From Candidatus Zixiibacteriota bacterium (GTDB lineage: Bacteria; Zixibacteria; MSB-5A5; GN15; FEB-12): 64,000 nucleotides of DNA. Made by a program: the position numbers and the translations under genes. The notes beneath the pieces are model-generated. The model was not told the DNA's origin and did not search any database. It saw only the letters and a list, made by a program, of their open reading frames with translations. Below, piece by piece: positions 28,935 to 38,697 of this stretch (within the stretch, counting starts at the first letter, position 1; every line of letters begins with the position of its first letter). The stretch is from assembly GCA_024280215.1 (NCBI GenBank), contig JAJRQO010000030.1, forward strand, positions 1 through 64,000, in the 5' to 3' direction.

Positions 28935-30256
28935 CTACACAATCCCCTGAACAGAAAATAAAGACAAATGAAGAGGGGATACTTTATGTAATTCAAACTG
29001 AAATCTCAGATTATATTTACCATATAAAATTATTTTCCAAAAATGCCAAGCTTTATCTTTTAGGATCGTTTTTAATAGGTGTTAATTTCCATGTTTTTCA
29101 ATTACTACTTAATCTATATTTACGAGAACTTGGGTTTGAAGAAAGTCAGATTGGCTATATCATTTCCTCACGTGCTGTTGGTATGACGCTTGTGGCTATA
29201 CCTGCGGCGATGCTACTTAGTCGGGTGAAGTTGAAACCGATACTTTTAGCGAGTTGTCTTTTCTTTGGCATGTTTAGTTTTGGTTTAAGTTCCTCTCAAG
29301 AGTTTGAGTTGTTGATTCTATTCTCAATATTATCTGGAATAGTCTTTGCTTTTTACCGAGTAGCAGGTGGACCGTTTTATATGCGTAACTCGACGAGTAA
29401 GGAACGGACGCATCTTTTTTCAGTGTCATTTGGGATGATGATTATGGCTGGTATGGCAGGTTCGGCTGGGTCGGGGCAACTTGTAAAACTGATTAATAAT
29501 CATTATGATAATATTTTGTTAGGTTATCAATATACGATGTATCTTGGAATTATTTTTTCATTGCTTGCTCTGATTCCATTTGCAATTATCAAAGCGTCAA
29601 AGCCATCATCTGAAGAAAATAAAATCAATCTTTCAATGAAACAATTTAAAGAACGTGGTTCATTTTACTTTAAAATTACGATTTCAAATTTTCTTGTCGG
29701 AATGGGAGCAGGACTTATTATTCCTTTTTTAAATCTGTTTTTTAGAGATCGGTTTCATCAGGAAGCGGATAGTATCGGACTCTTTTATTTCTTCGTTTCA
29801 TTTTCGATGCTTGCGGGGTCGCTTGCTGGTCCAATTATGGCAAAGAAATTTGGCTTAGTACGGACGGTTGTAATTACTCAATTGCTTTCGATTCCATTTA
29901 TGTTTGTCATGTCCTACAGCTATTTCTTGCCCTTTGTTGTCGGAGCATTTATCTTGCGAGCAGGCTTTATGAATCTTGGTGTTCCGATAGTGACAAACTT
30001 GGGCATGGAGTTAGCCGAGAAAAAAGAGCAGGGATTAGTCAATGCTCTCTTGATGGTCTCCTGGACTTCGTCGTGGATGATTTCTGCGGCAGTTGGTGGA
30101 CAGTTGATTGACTCGTACGGCTATACATTTACTATAAATATAACAATCGCTTTGTATCTTTTATCGACGATAATATTTTATACATTCTTTAAGAATACTG
30201 AGATAAAAACCGATAGCCATCCTAAATGGATTATCGCTAAAGAAAATAACACATAA
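28931..30256 (+). CDS. MFS transporter inside the trp operon
   Basis: This 441-residue major-facilitator protein has about twelve hydrophobic segments and a cytoplasmic N-terminal extension of roughly 35 residues before the first helix. The loop between helices 2 and 3 has a degenerate MFS motif A (LLSRVKLKPI region). It overlaps trpD by ATGA and trpC by TAATG, so it is translationally locked into the pathway. A role in moving tryptophan, anthranilate or a related aromatic is a reasonable inference; the direction and substrate cannot be read from the sequence. Confidence 0.88.
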   Translation: MTTQSPEQKIKTNEEGILYVIQTEISDYIYHIKLFSKNAKLYLLGSFLIGVNFHVFQLLLNLYLRELGFEESQIGYIISSRAVGMTLVAIPAAMLLSRVKLKPILLASCLFFGMFSFGLSSSQEFELLILFSILSGIVFAFYRVAGGPFYMRNSTSKERTHLFSVSFGMMIMAGMAGSAGSGQLVKLINNHYDNILLGYQYTMYLGIIFSLLALIPFAIIKASKPSSEENKINLSMKQFKERGSFYFKITISNFLVGMGAGLIIPFLNLFFRDRFHQEADSIGLFYFFVSFSMLAGSLAGPIMAKKFGLVRTVVITQLLSIPFMFVMSYSYFLPFVVGAFILRAGFMNLGVPIVTNLGMELAEKKEQGLVNALLMVSWTSSWMISAAVGGQLIDSYGYTFTINITIALYLLSTIIFYTFFKNTEIKTDSHPKWIIAKENNT

Positions 30257-31032
30257 TGAATATACTTGAAAAAATAGCCTTAAATAAACGTATGGAAATT
30301 GATTTACTCAAGGTAGAGTTTCCGTTAAGCCTGATTCGAAAAAAACTTCCTGATTCAAAACCATTTCGTTTATCTGAGGCATTAACAATAGATGATTCCA
30401 TTCATATTATTGCTGAAATAAAAAAAGGGTCGCCATCTAAAGGTATCATTTCTGAAGATTTTAATCCTGAACAATTGTCTACTATGTATCGTGATGGAGG
30501 AGCGTCGGCACTTTCGGTCTTAACCGAATCGAAATATTTTTATGGTAATTATAAGTATATTAAAATTGCATCTTGTGCAACAGGGTTGCCTGTGTTGTGT
30601 AAAGATTTCATGTTGGAGCCGTTTCAGATTTACCACGCAAAGTATATTGGTGCCGATGCTATACTATTGATAGTGAAGCTTCTTCCGAAAGAAATGCTTG
30701 TGGAAATGTTACGGGTAGCAACTGAATTAGGTATGGATGCATTAGTGGAAGTACATGATTCTAATGAACTGCAAGTCGCATTAGAATGCGACGCAAAAAT
30801 TATTGGCGTCAATAATCGTAACCTAACAACATTTGAAACGAATCTACAAACATCAGTTGACTTGGCAAAACAAATTCCTGATGATAAAATAAAAGTCGCC
30901 GAGTCGGGAATCTTTTGCTATGATGATATTCAATTGCTCAGACAAGCTGGGTATAATAATTTTCTGATTGGTGAAGCGTTAGTGAAAGATGAAAACCCAA
31001 CCGAACTTTTAAAGAGGTTACGTGGTGAATAA
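30256..31032 (+). CDS. trpC: Indole-3-glycerol phosphate synthase
   Basis: This 258-residue TIM-barrel enzyme closes the indole ring in tryptophan synthesis. Family motifs are IIAEIKKGSPSKG (about 53-65), LCKDFMLEPFQIYHAK (about 114-129), GVNNRNLTTF (about 188-197) and ESGI. It is separate from TrpF, unlike the E. coli fusion, and overlaps trpF by 11 bp. Confidence 0.95.
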   Translation: MNILEKIALNKRMEIDLLKVEFPLSLIRKKLPDSKPFRLSEALTIDDSIHIIAEIKKGSPSKGIISEDFNPEQLSTMYRDGGASALSVLTESKYFYGNYKYIKIASCATGLPVLCKDFMLEPFQIYHAKYIGADAILLIVKLLPKEMLVEMLRVATELGMDALVEVHDSNELQVALECDAKIIGVNNRNLTTFETNLQTSVDLAKQIPDDKIKVAESGIFCYDDIQLLRQAGYNNFLIGEALVKDENPTELLKRLRGE

Positions 31033-31660
31033 TTTATCTGTCAAAGTTTGCGGGATAACTCGTACACAAGATGCCAAGTCGGCGGTCAAGTATGGTGCTG
31101 AGCTGCTTGGCTTTATCTTCTATAAAAAATCATTACGTAATATTTCTGTCTCAAAAGCAAAAGAGATTATAGTAACAATGCCTCCAACGATTTCAAGAGT
31201 TGGTGTTTTTGTCAATGAAGATAAGAATAAAATACTCAAAATAGCTCAAAAGCTACAACTTGATTTTATACAGTTGAGTGGTAATGAAACCAAAGCAGAT
31301 ATCAGATTTCTCTCAAAGCATGGTTTTAAAATTATAAAAACTATAGCAGTTGCTACGCAGGATGATATCAATAAAGCAAAAAATCTCAATGTTGATATAG
31401 TTCATCTCGACAGAGCCGATAAAAAACTATATGGTGGAAGCGGCAAGCAATTTGACTGGAATTTAAAACTTCCAAAAAGTATACATAATATTATGCTTGC
31501 AGGTGGTGTTAATGCGGATAATGTCGTACAAGGGATTAAAAAATTTCATCCATTGGTTGTTGATGTGAATTCTGGCGTTGAATCAAAACCTGGAATAAAG
31601 TCAGACATGTTATTAAAAGAATTCTTTGAGAAAGTAAACAGAGTACGCTATGGCAAATAA
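31022..31660 (+). CDS. trpF: Phosphoribosylanthranilate isomerase
   Basis: This 212-residue TIM-barrel isomerase catalyses the step before TrpC. The N-terminal [12 protein letters not shown] contains the catalytic Cys of the family, and [19 protein letters not shown] and [11 protein letters not shown] follow in order. The start is GTG; GTG at 31025 is an equal alternative. It overlaps trpC and trpB by 11 bp each. Confidence 0.93.
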   Translation: MVNNLSVKVCGITRTQDAKSAVKYGAELLGFIFYKKSLRNISVSKAKEIIVTMPPTISRVGVFVNEDKNKILKIAQKLQLDFIQLSGNETKADIRFLSKHGFKIIKTIAVATQDDINKAKNLNVDIVHLDRADKKLYGGSGKQFDWNLKLPKSIHNIMLAGGVNADNVVQGIKKFHPLVVDVNSGVESKPGIKSDMLLKEFFEKVNRVRYGK

Positions 31661-32837
31661 AAGACCTGACAACAAAGGAAGATTCGGAGCATACGGTGGT
31701 CGGTATGTCCCCGAAACAGTTATCTTTGCATTGGATGAACTGACCGAATGTTATAAAGCTGCTAAAAGAGATAAAGCCTTCAAAAAAGAATTTGCTGACT
31801 ATCTAAAAGATTTTGTTGGTCGTCCATCACCATTTTATTATGCTGAACGATTCAGTGAATATCTTGGTGGAGCTAAAATATATTTTAAGAGAGAAGATTG
31901 TAACCATACCGGTGCCCACAAAATAAATAATACTGTCGGTCAAATTCTTTTGGCAAAACGAATGAACAAAAAACGGATTATCGCTGAGACTGGAGCGGGG
32001 CAACATGGTTTGGCTACCGCTACTGTCTGTGCAAGGTTTGGTCTCAAGTGTGTAATTTATATGGGTGAGGAAGATGTCGTCCGTCAACGTGCCAATGTTG
32101 AGAAGATGCGACTACTCGGAGCGGAGGTTGTACCTGTGCTTTCTGGTTCAAGGACATTGAAAGATGCTACCTCGGAAGCACTCCGTGATTGGGTGACAAA
32201 CATTAAAGATACATTTTATATTATCGGCTCGGTTGTTGGACCTCATCCGTATCCTATGATTGTAAAAGATTTCCAGTCCGTTATAGGTAAAGAGACAAAA
32301 ACTGAGTCACAAAAACGGTTTGGTAAAAATCCTGATGTTTTAGTTGCTGCTGTTGGTGGTGGTTCAAATGCGATGGGTATGTTTGACGCATTTATAGATA
32401 ATCCAAAGGTAAAACTTATTGGTGTAGAGGCGGCAGGTCATGGACTAAATACAAAGATGCACGCTGCTCCTCTTACGAAAGGGAAACCTGGGGTACTTCA
32501 TGGTTCCTATTCGTATCTAGTTTACGATGAAGATGGTCAGGTCATGCTACCTCATTCGATTTCTGCTGGCTTGGATTACCCTGGTATTGGTCCTGAACAT
32601 TCGTATCTGAAAGATATTAAAAGAGTCGTGTATAAATCTGTTACCGATAAGCAAGCCGTACACGCATTTAAACTGGTGTCCAAACTTGAGGGGATTATCC
32701 CAGCTTTGGAAACTTCACATGCCTTGGCATATTTGATTAAAGCAAAAAAAGAATTCAAGAAAAATCAACGAGTGGTCGTTTGCTTCTCAGGTCGAGGCGA
32801 TAAAGATATGGACATAATTTTACAGAGTGATAAATAG
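31650..32837 (+). CDS. trpB: Tryptophan synthase beta chain
   Basis: This 395-residue PLP enzyme condenses indole with serine. The PLP Lys91 lies in [10 protein letters not shown], the glycine-rich phosphate loop is [11 protein letters not shown] (about 230-240), and EDCNHTGAH is intact. The length and the [12 protein letters not shown] start fit the standard TrpB1 type. It directly abuts trpA, its complex partner. Confidence 0.97.
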   Translation: MANKRPDNKGRFGAYGGRYVPETVIFALDELTECYKAAKRDKAFKKEFADYLKDFVGRPSPFYYAERFSEYLGGAKIYFKREDCNHTGAHKINNTVGQILLAKRMNKKRIIAETGAGQHGLATATVCARFGLKCVIYMGEEDVVRQRANVEKMRLLGAEVVPVLSGSRTLKDATSEALRDWVTNIKDTFYIIGSVVGPHPYPMIVKDFQSVIGKETKTESQKRFGKNPDVLVAAVGGGSNAMGMFDAFIDNPKVKLIGVEAAGHGLNTKMHAAPLTKGKPGVLHGSYSYLVYDEDGQVMLPHSISAGLDYPGIGPEHSYLKDIKRVVYKSVTDKQAVHAFKLVSKLEGIIPALETSHALAYLIKAKKEFKKNQRVVVCFSGRGDKDMDIILQSDK

Positions 32838-33629
32838 ATGAAAAATAGAATAACGACATATTTGAACAATCTTGGGAATCGTAAATTACTTATACCGTAT
32901 TTCACTGCGGGCTATCCATCTCTGAAATATACGATGGAATATATCAAAGCAGCAGAATCGGCTGGGGCTGATTTTGTAGAGATAGGTATACCATTTTCAG
33001 ACCCCCTTGCCGATGGTCCCGAAATTCAGTTTTCATCTAAAACGGCACTTGATAATAATCTGAAACTGAACGATATCTTTTCGATGGTTGAAAAAGTCAG
33101 GAAACAGACAGATATACCGCTTTTGTTTATGAACTATGTTAATCCGATTATTGCTGTTGGTGAGAAGAAATTTTTGATTCGTTCTGTAAATGCTGGAATC
33201 GATGGGCTGATAATCCCTGATTTACCGATTGAAGAATCAGGCTCTATGAGACAAATAGCCGATAAAATCGGTCTATCAATGACATTTCTCGTTTCGCCAA
33301 CATCTGATCCAAAACGTATACAGATGATAGATAAAGCTACCACGGGTTTTGTCTATGCTGTTACCGTGGCTGGGGTTACTGGTGCTAATAAAAAATTCAG
33401 CAAATCTACCGATGACTATCTCAAAATGCTTCATAAAAAGTTAAATCATAAGTTTGTTGCAGGTTTTGGCGTTTCAAATTCAAATGATGCTAAGAGATTA
33501 TCAAAATATTCCGATGGTGTAGTTATTGGGTCAAAGCTTATTCAGATTATCCGAGAAGCGAAAACTCAAAAATCATCGATAATGAAAATAGAAAAATTCT
33601 TGAAAGAGATTCGAAAAACTTTGTCATGA
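32838..33629 (+). CDS. trpA: Tryptophan synthase alpha chain
   Basis: This 263-residue TIM barrel cleaves indole-3-glycerol phosphate and passes indole to TrpB. Catalytic Glu48 (FVEIGIPFSDP) and Asp59 (PLADGP) are present, with the GFGVSN phosphate-binding segment near 211-216. The ATG follows the trpB stop directly, and the end overlaps the chorismate mutase start by ATGA. Confidence 0.96.
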   Translation: MKNRITTYLNNLGNRKLLIPYFTAGYPSLKYTMEYIKAAESAGADFVEIGIPFSDPLADGPEIQFSSKTALDNNLKLNDIFSMVEKVRKQTDIPLLFMNYVNPIIAVGEKKFLIRSVNAGIDGLIIPDLPIEESGSMRQIADKIGLSMTFLVSPTSDPKRIQMIDKATTGFVYAVTVAGVTGANKKFSKSTDDYLKMLHKKLNHKFVAGFGVSNSNDAKRLSKYSDGVVIGSKLIQIIREAKTQKSSIMKIEKFLKEIRKTLS

Positions 33630-33913
33630 GCAAAAAGAAAATAGACGCAATCCGTAAAAAAATCGACAAGCTCGATCATCAGCTTTTATATCTTCTCAAT
33701 CAAAGAGCCGAACAGGTAATTGAATTGGGGAAGATTAAACATAAGCTTGATTTGAAAGTATTTGATCCAAAGCGGGAACGTGATATTTTTGTGAATATGA
33801 CAGAGAAAAACCCTGGACCATTGCATGTTGATGCAATTGTTCGGATTTTTGAACGGATTATCGATGAGTCACGCAGGCTGGAACGTATCGAAGCATATGA
33901 GAAAGATGAATAA
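33626..33913 (+). CDS. Chorismate mutase, AroQ class
   Basis: This 95-residue all-helical chorismate mutase converts chorismate to prephenate. The N-terminal pattern IDAIRKKIDKLDHQLLYLLN, then KHKLDLKVFDPKRERDIF, and the C-terminal RIFERIIDESRRLE are the type II (AroQ) helices with their Arg/Lys chorismate ligands. It is a free domain placed directly before a DAHP synthase; in Bacillus these two are fused, so the proteins may form a complex giving prephenate or chorismate feedback. Confidence 0.92.
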   Translation: MSKKKIDAIRKKIDKLDHQLLYLLNQRAEQVIELGKIKHKLDLKVFDPKRERDIFVNMTEKNPGPLHVDAIVRIFERIIDESRRLERIEAYEKDE

Positions 33914-33916
33914 ATT

Positions 33917-34930
33917 ATGATAGTCGTCTTTGATGAAAATGCTACTCAAGCTCAGATTCAGAAAGTAACCGAAAAGTTACTTGATAAAGGATTTGATCTA
34001 CATCGCTCAACAGGCTCTTTGCAAGTGGTTTTTGGTGTAGTAGGGGAAACACATACGGTTGATCCTCGTGATTTTGAAGTGCTTTCTGGTGTCCATGAAG
34101 TAATCCGAATTTCTGAACCTTACAAACTTGCCAGTCGTTCATTCAAAAAAACAAATACAATTGTCAAAGTCGGTAAAGCTGAATTTGGTGGAAAAAAAGT
34201 TGGAATGATAGCGGGTCCATGTGCGATAGAGTCTCGTGACCAGATTAAAAAAATTGCCAAGATGATTAAAAAGACTGGTACAAAAGTTCTCCGTGGTGGT
34301 GCATACAAACCAAGAACATCTCCATACGCATTCCAAGGAATGGGAGAAGAGGGACTCAAATATCTTCGTGAAGCTGGTGATATGAATGATATGGCGGTTG
34401 TCTCTGAAGTCATGGACAGAATGGATATTATTCCAGCACTCAAGTATGTTGACATGATTCAGGTTGGTGCCAGAAATATGCAAAACTTCGCTCTTCTCAA
34501 AGAGCTTGGAAAAATAAATCTTCCGATTTTACTAAAACGTGGAATGTCGGCGACGCTTCAAGAGCTTCTCATGGCTGCTGAGTATATTATGGCAGGCGGG
34601 AATCATCAAGTAATTCTCTGTGAACGGGGAATACGCACCTTTGAAAATTATACTCGTAATACCCTCGATATTTCAGCAGTGCCTGTACTTCAGAAACTGA
34701 CTCATTTGCCAGTCATTACTGACCCGTCGCATGGGATAGGTATTCGGGACAAAGTGCCTGCTATGGCTCGTGCATCGGTAGCAGCAGGAGCGGATGGACT
34801 TATTTTGGAAGTGCATTATGATCCCGAAAAAGCGTTTTCTGATGGTGCCCAAACTCTCTATGTCAATCAGTATGAACAATTGGTCAAAGAACTCAAGGTT
34901 ATTGCCTCAGCAGTCAACCGCACGCTTTAA
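33917..34930 (+). CDS. DAHP synthase 1 (type I-beta, with N-terminal ferredoxin-like domain)
   Basis: This 337-residue 3-deoxy-7-phosphoheptulonate synthase is the entry enzyme of the shikimate pathway. An N-terminal ferredoxin-like regulatory domain (1-70) precedes the TIM barrel. The barrel has [69 protein letters not shown] and TDPSHG, containing the metal and substrate ligands. The N-terminal domain usually mediates tyrosine feedback. A second, closely similar copy lies at 37681. No terminator follows in the 118 bp before argS. Confidence 0.94.
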   Translation: MIVVFDENATQAQIQKVTEKLLDKGFDLHRSTGSLQVVFGVVGETHTVDPRDFEVLSGVHEVIRISEPYKLASRSFKKTNTIVKVGKAEFGGKKVGMIAGPCAIESRDQIKKIAKMIKKTGTKVLRGGAYKPRTSPYAFQGMGEEGLKYLREAGDMNDMAVVSEVMDRMDIIPALKYVDMIQVGARNMQNFALLKELGKINLPILLKRGMSATLQELLMAAEYIMAGGNHQVILCERGIRTFENYTRNTLDISAVPVLQKLTHLPVITDPSHGIGIRDKVPAMARASVAAGADGLILEVHYDPEKAFSDGAQTLYVNQYEQLVKELKVIASAVNRTL

Positions 34931-35048
34931 TTATTTCTCAGATTAAAACTGGACTTTCACGGTCAAATCATGTTATTTCCTTAACTTATATATAAAATAA
35001 GTTTATCTGTTGTTAAGTTGTTAACAAATATTGATTTTGAAAGTGAAT

Positions 35049-36845
35049 ATGTTACAAAATAAATTTAAATCCGAATTTGCCCAACTCGCATCTAAAGCAT
35101 TTCAAGCTACCTTTGCTAACAAATATAAAGAAACTGGTGATGAGACCGTTTTCTCAGCTTCGTACATACTTGAAAATATCGAAAAACCAAAAGACCCTAC
35201 CAAAGGACGTTTTGCCTTTCCAGTATTTCGCTATGGTAAGCTACTTGGCGATAATCCACCATCGATAGCAGCAACGATTGCTGAAACAATTAACCAAACT
35301 GAATCAAAGCTGATAAAAATTACTTCGATAGCAGGCTTTATCAATATAGAAACAGATTTTACAGTAGAAGCCTCTGAAACAATCATAGATGCGATCAGTA
35401 ATGACGGCAAATATGGTTCATCTGATGCTGGGAATGGTAAGAAAATTCTTGTTGAGTATTCGTCACCGAATATTGCTAAGCCGTTTGGTATAGGGCATAT
35501 ACGCACGACTATCTTAGGTAACTCTTTAAGGCGAATATTTCTCAAAATTGGTTACGATACTATTGGTGTTAATTATCTTGGCGACTGGGGAACACAGTTT
35601 GGCAAGATGATTGTCGCTTATAAAAAATGGGCTAAACCTGAACTTGATGGCAAAGAAACTGTTTCCGATTTGCTCGAAATGTATGTTCGTTTTCATGATG
35701 AAGCCGAAGAAAATGAACAACTTGAAACTGATGCTCGGAGCGAGTTTAAAAAGCTTGAACAGGGTGACAATGAAAACAAAGCGTTATGGGAAAAATTTCG
35801 CAAGATTTCGATAGATGAGTTTGACCGTGTCTACAAAATCATGGGTATTGATTTTGACTGGGTAACTGGTGAAGCATTTTTAAATGATAAGATGGAAAGC
35901 ACGATAGAGGCATTTGAAAAAGCCAATCTTGTCTCTCAATCTGAGGGTGCGACGATTGTTGATTTGCATGATGAACAACTTCCACCTGTACTTTTGAGAA
36001 AAGGTGATGGAGCGACTCTTTATCTGACTCGTGATTTGAGTGGTTTTTTGTATCGAGCCAAAGAATATAAATTTGATGAAATGCTCTACGTCGTGGCTGT
36101 CAATCAATCGGTGCATTTTAAACAGATGTTTAAAGCTCTCTCAATGCTTGAAGATGCCCAGTCGGTTTCTGAAAATGACAAAATGTCTACCAAAGGGAAG
36201 CATGTCGAATTTGGCATGATAAAATTTGGTGACAAGATGATGTCGACCCGTAAAGGGCATATTATCTTTTTGGAAGATGTTATCAACGAAGCGTCCAAAT
36301 TAGCAAAGCAAAAGATAGAAGAGAAAACACCTGACTTGGAAAATATAGACGAAGTTGCATTACAAATCGGACTTGGTGCGATATTTTATTCACAGATGTC
36401 GGTACGTCGTCAAAAAGATGTCAACTTTAAATGGGAAGAAGTACTTTCCTTTGAAGGTGAAACAGGACCGTATTTGCAATATACTCATGCTCGGTTATGT
36501 TCATTGATGCGAAATTATACTGGAGAGTTAAATGCTGATATTGATTTTGCTCTTTTGGACAACCGAGAAGAAAAAAGAATTGTCGAACTTGTTGCTGATT
36601 TTCCACAGGCAATTGATGATGCTGCTCGTATGTATGAACCGAACATGATTGCTAATCACTTGATAGAACTTGCGGCGGCATTTAATAAATTCTATCAGCG
36701 AAAAGATAAAAATGGCAAGACAGATAAAATTATTTCCGACAATAAAGAACTTTCCAAAGCACGTATTGTATTAGTGAAAGCGGTGCAGATTGTAATTAAC
36801 GAAGGTCTGTATCTTTTAGGAATCAAAGCACCGAAAGCAATGTAA
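35049..36845 (+). CDS. argS: Arginyl-tRNA synthetase
   Basis: This class I aminoacyl-tRNA synthetase of 598 residues is counted from the ATG at 35049; an upstream TTG at 35031 is in frame but looks weaker. The HIGH-type motif is in PFGIGHIRTTILGN, the KMSKS-type loop in DKMMSTRKGH, and the C-terminal DALR anticodon-binding domain covers roughly the last 130 residues. It charges tRNA-Arg and has no metabolic link to its neighbours. Its stop overlaps the tyrA start (TAATG), so it is part of the aromatic operon. Confidence 0.95.
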   Translation: MLQNKFKSEFAQLASKAFQATFANKYKETGDETVFSASYILENIEKPKDPTKGRFAFPVFRYGKLLGDNPPSIAATIAETINQTESKLIKITSIAGFINIETDFTVEASETIIDAISNDGKYGSSDAGNGKKILVEYSSPNIAKPFGIGHIRTTILGNSLRRIFLKIGYDTIGVNYLGDWGTQFGKMIVAYKKWAKPELDGKETVSDLLEMYVRFHDEAEENEQLETDARSEFKKLEQGDNENKALWEKFRKISIDEFDRVYKIMGIDFDWVTGEAFLNDKMESTIEAFEKANLVSQSEGATIVDLHDEQLPPVLLRKGDGATLYLTRDLSGFLYRAKEYKFDEMLYVVAVNQSVHFKQMFKALSMLEDAQSVSENDKMSTKGKHVEFGMIKFGDKMMSTRKGHIIFLEDVINEASKLAKQKIEEKTPDLENIDEVALQIGLGAIFYSQMSVRRQKDVNFKWEEVLSFEGETGPYLQYTHARLCSLMRNYTGELNADIDFALLDNREEKRIVELVADFPQAIDDAARMYEPNMIANHLIELAAAFNKFYQRKDKNGKTDKIISDNKELSKARIVLVKAVQIVINEGLYLLGIKAPKAM

Positions 36846-37690
36846 TGGCAAAAAAGATTATACAAAAAGTAACTATTTGTGGATACGGTCTTATAGGCGG
36901 ATGTATCGCCTTAGATCTGCTCGCATCAAGAGCAAAGATAGAGATTGTTGCATTCGACCGTAAATCGGTACTTGATAAAATCCGCAAAGATAGAAACCAT
37001 AAGGTAAAAGTTGAGTCGAATTTTTCCAAGGCTGTGACCGATGCCGATTTGATAATTCTTGCGGCACCACATAAAGCAAATGAAACGATGCTAAAAAAAC
37101 TCAGTAAAAATAAAAATTTGACGGACTGTCTGATTATTGATACGGGTGCGGTGAAAAATCCGATTACAAAACTTGCCAAGTCACTTAAATTTCCTAAAAG
37201 CGTACAGTTCTTACCGACCCATCCGATGGCAGGTAGGGAACAGGCAGGCTTTGAAAATGCTCTACCAAAACTTTTTAAAGAACGTGCATGGTATCTTTCA
37301 GAAGATGTTGAGTTGAGTTTTGAGAACTTGAAGAAAATTGAATGGTTGATTAAAAAAGTAAAAGCAATGAGGGTGCATGTCAGTTCTTCTTTACATGATG
37401 AGTTAGTTTCACAAATTTCACATCTTCCGCAACTTATCTCGACGCTCTTAGGAGGTCAAACTAATCCAGAATTGATTCCTCTCGCTGGACCAGGCTTACG
37501 CTCAATGCTTCGTTTGTCAGGTTCTCCGTATAAAGTTTGGCGGGAAATAATCTCTGAGAATAAAATTGAAATAATAAAAGCACTACTTATCTATAGAAAT
37601 AATTTAGATGATGTTGTCAAAAAAATTAAAAATGATGAATCGTTAGAAGAAATATTCAAGGATTCGTCCAGGAGTTACAGATGCTTATAG
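36845..37690 (+). CDS. tyrA: Prephenate dehydrogenase
   Basis: This 281-residue NAD(P)-dependent enzyme converts prephenate to 4-hydroxyphenylpyruvate, the tyrosine precursor. The Rossmann motif is [10 protein letters not shown] (about 9-18), and the prephenate-binding [11 protein letters not shown] and SQISHLPQL are present. There is no fused ACT or chorismate mutase domain. It overlaps argS by 1 bp and DAHP synthase 2 by 10 bp. Confidence 0.93.
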   Translation: MAKKIIQKVTICGYGLIGGCIALDLLASRAKIEIVAFDRKSVLDKIRKDRNHKVKVESNFSKAVTDADLIILAAPHKANETMLKKLSKNKNLTDCLIIDTGAVKNPITKLAKSLKFPKSVQFLPTHPMAGREQAGFENALPKLFKERAWYLSEDVELSFENLKKIEWLIKKVKAMRVHVSSSLHDELVSQISHLPQLISTLLGGQTNPELIPLAGPGLRSMLRLSGSPYKVWREIISENKIEIIKALLIYRNNLDDVVKKIKNDESLEEIFKDSSRSYRCL

Positions 37691-38697
37691 TAATGGCAAC
37701 CAAAGCGACCCCCAAAATGGTTGATGAAGTCTGTTCTGTTATTGAGTCAATGGGCTTAAAAGCTCATCCTATGCCAGGAGCTCTTAGAACAGCAATAGGA
37801 ATTACGGGTAATAAATCGCAAGTCGATTCAAATATAATTCTTGCCCAAGAGGGTGTTCGAGATATAATCCATGTGACTAAGCCATTTAAATTGGTTAGTC
37901 GAGAATTTTATCCTGAGAATTCAATCATCGATGTTGACGGAGTGAAAATCGGTGGACCTGAATTTGTCGTCATGGCGGGACCATGTTCGGTTGAGAGTCG
38001 TGAACAATGTATGATTGTTGCTGAGCATGTGCATAAAGCAGGAGCAAAAATATTTCGTGGTGGAGCATTCAAACCAAGAACCTCACCATATTCTTTCCAA
38101 GGATTAAAAGAAGAAGGACTAAAGATTTTAGCAGAAGTCCGTGATAAATTTGGACTCAAAATTGTTACTGAAGCAGTTGATACCGAAACGGTCAACTTAG
38201 TCGCGGACTATTCTGACATTATTCAAATTGGTGCCCGCAATATGCAAAACTATTCTTTACTTCGTAAAGCAGGACAGACCAAAAAACCTGTTCTTCTTAA
38301 AAGAGGTATGTCGGCTACTCTTGAAGAGTTTTTGATGGCGGCTGAATATATCATGGCTGAAGATAATCCAAATGTGATTTTGTGCGAACGTGGTGTTCGT
38401 ACCTTTGCCGACCATACTCGGAATACTCTTGATTTGTCAGCGATTCCATTTGTGAAACGGACTTCGCATCTTCCTATTATTTCTGACCCATCACATGGCA
38501 CAGGTGTTCGTCACAAAGTTATTCCACTTTCAAGAGCATCGATGGCTGTTGGTGCTGATGGGTTAATTATTGAAGTACATCATGACCCTGCCAAAGCGTT
38601 GTCTGATGGACCTCAAGCATTGACACCTGATATGTTTGATGATTTGATGAATCAGATGCGTTCAATCGCAAAAGTTTTAGATCGAGAATGTGGATGA
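37681..38697 (+). CDS. DAHP synthase 2 (type I-beta, with N-terminal ferredoxin-like domain)
   Basis: This 338-residue paralogue of the enzyme at 33917 has the same order of motifs: [68 protein letters not shown] and SDPSHGTG. Both copies look catalytically intact. The N-terminal ferredoxin-like domain (1-72) is more divergent than the barrel, as expected if the copies differ in feedback control. It sits next to tyrA and aroA, so it may be the tyrosine-responsive or the general copy. Confidence 0.94.
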   Translation: MLIVMATKATPKMVDEVCSVIESMGLKAHPMPGALRTAIGITGNKSQVDSNIILAQEGVRDIIHVTKPFKLVSREFYPENSIIDVDGVKIGGPEFVVMAGPCSVESREQCMIVAEHVHKAGAKIFRGGAFKPRTSPYSFQGLKEEGLKILAEVRDKFGLKIVTEAVDTETVNLVADYSDIIQIGARNMQNYSLLRKAGQTKKPVLLKRGMSATLEEFLMAAEYIMAEDNPNVILCERGVRTFADHTRNTLDLSAIPFVKRTSHLPIISDPSHGTGVRHKVIPLSRASMAVGADGLIIEVHHDPAKALSDGPQALTPDMFDDLMNQMRSIAKVLDRECG

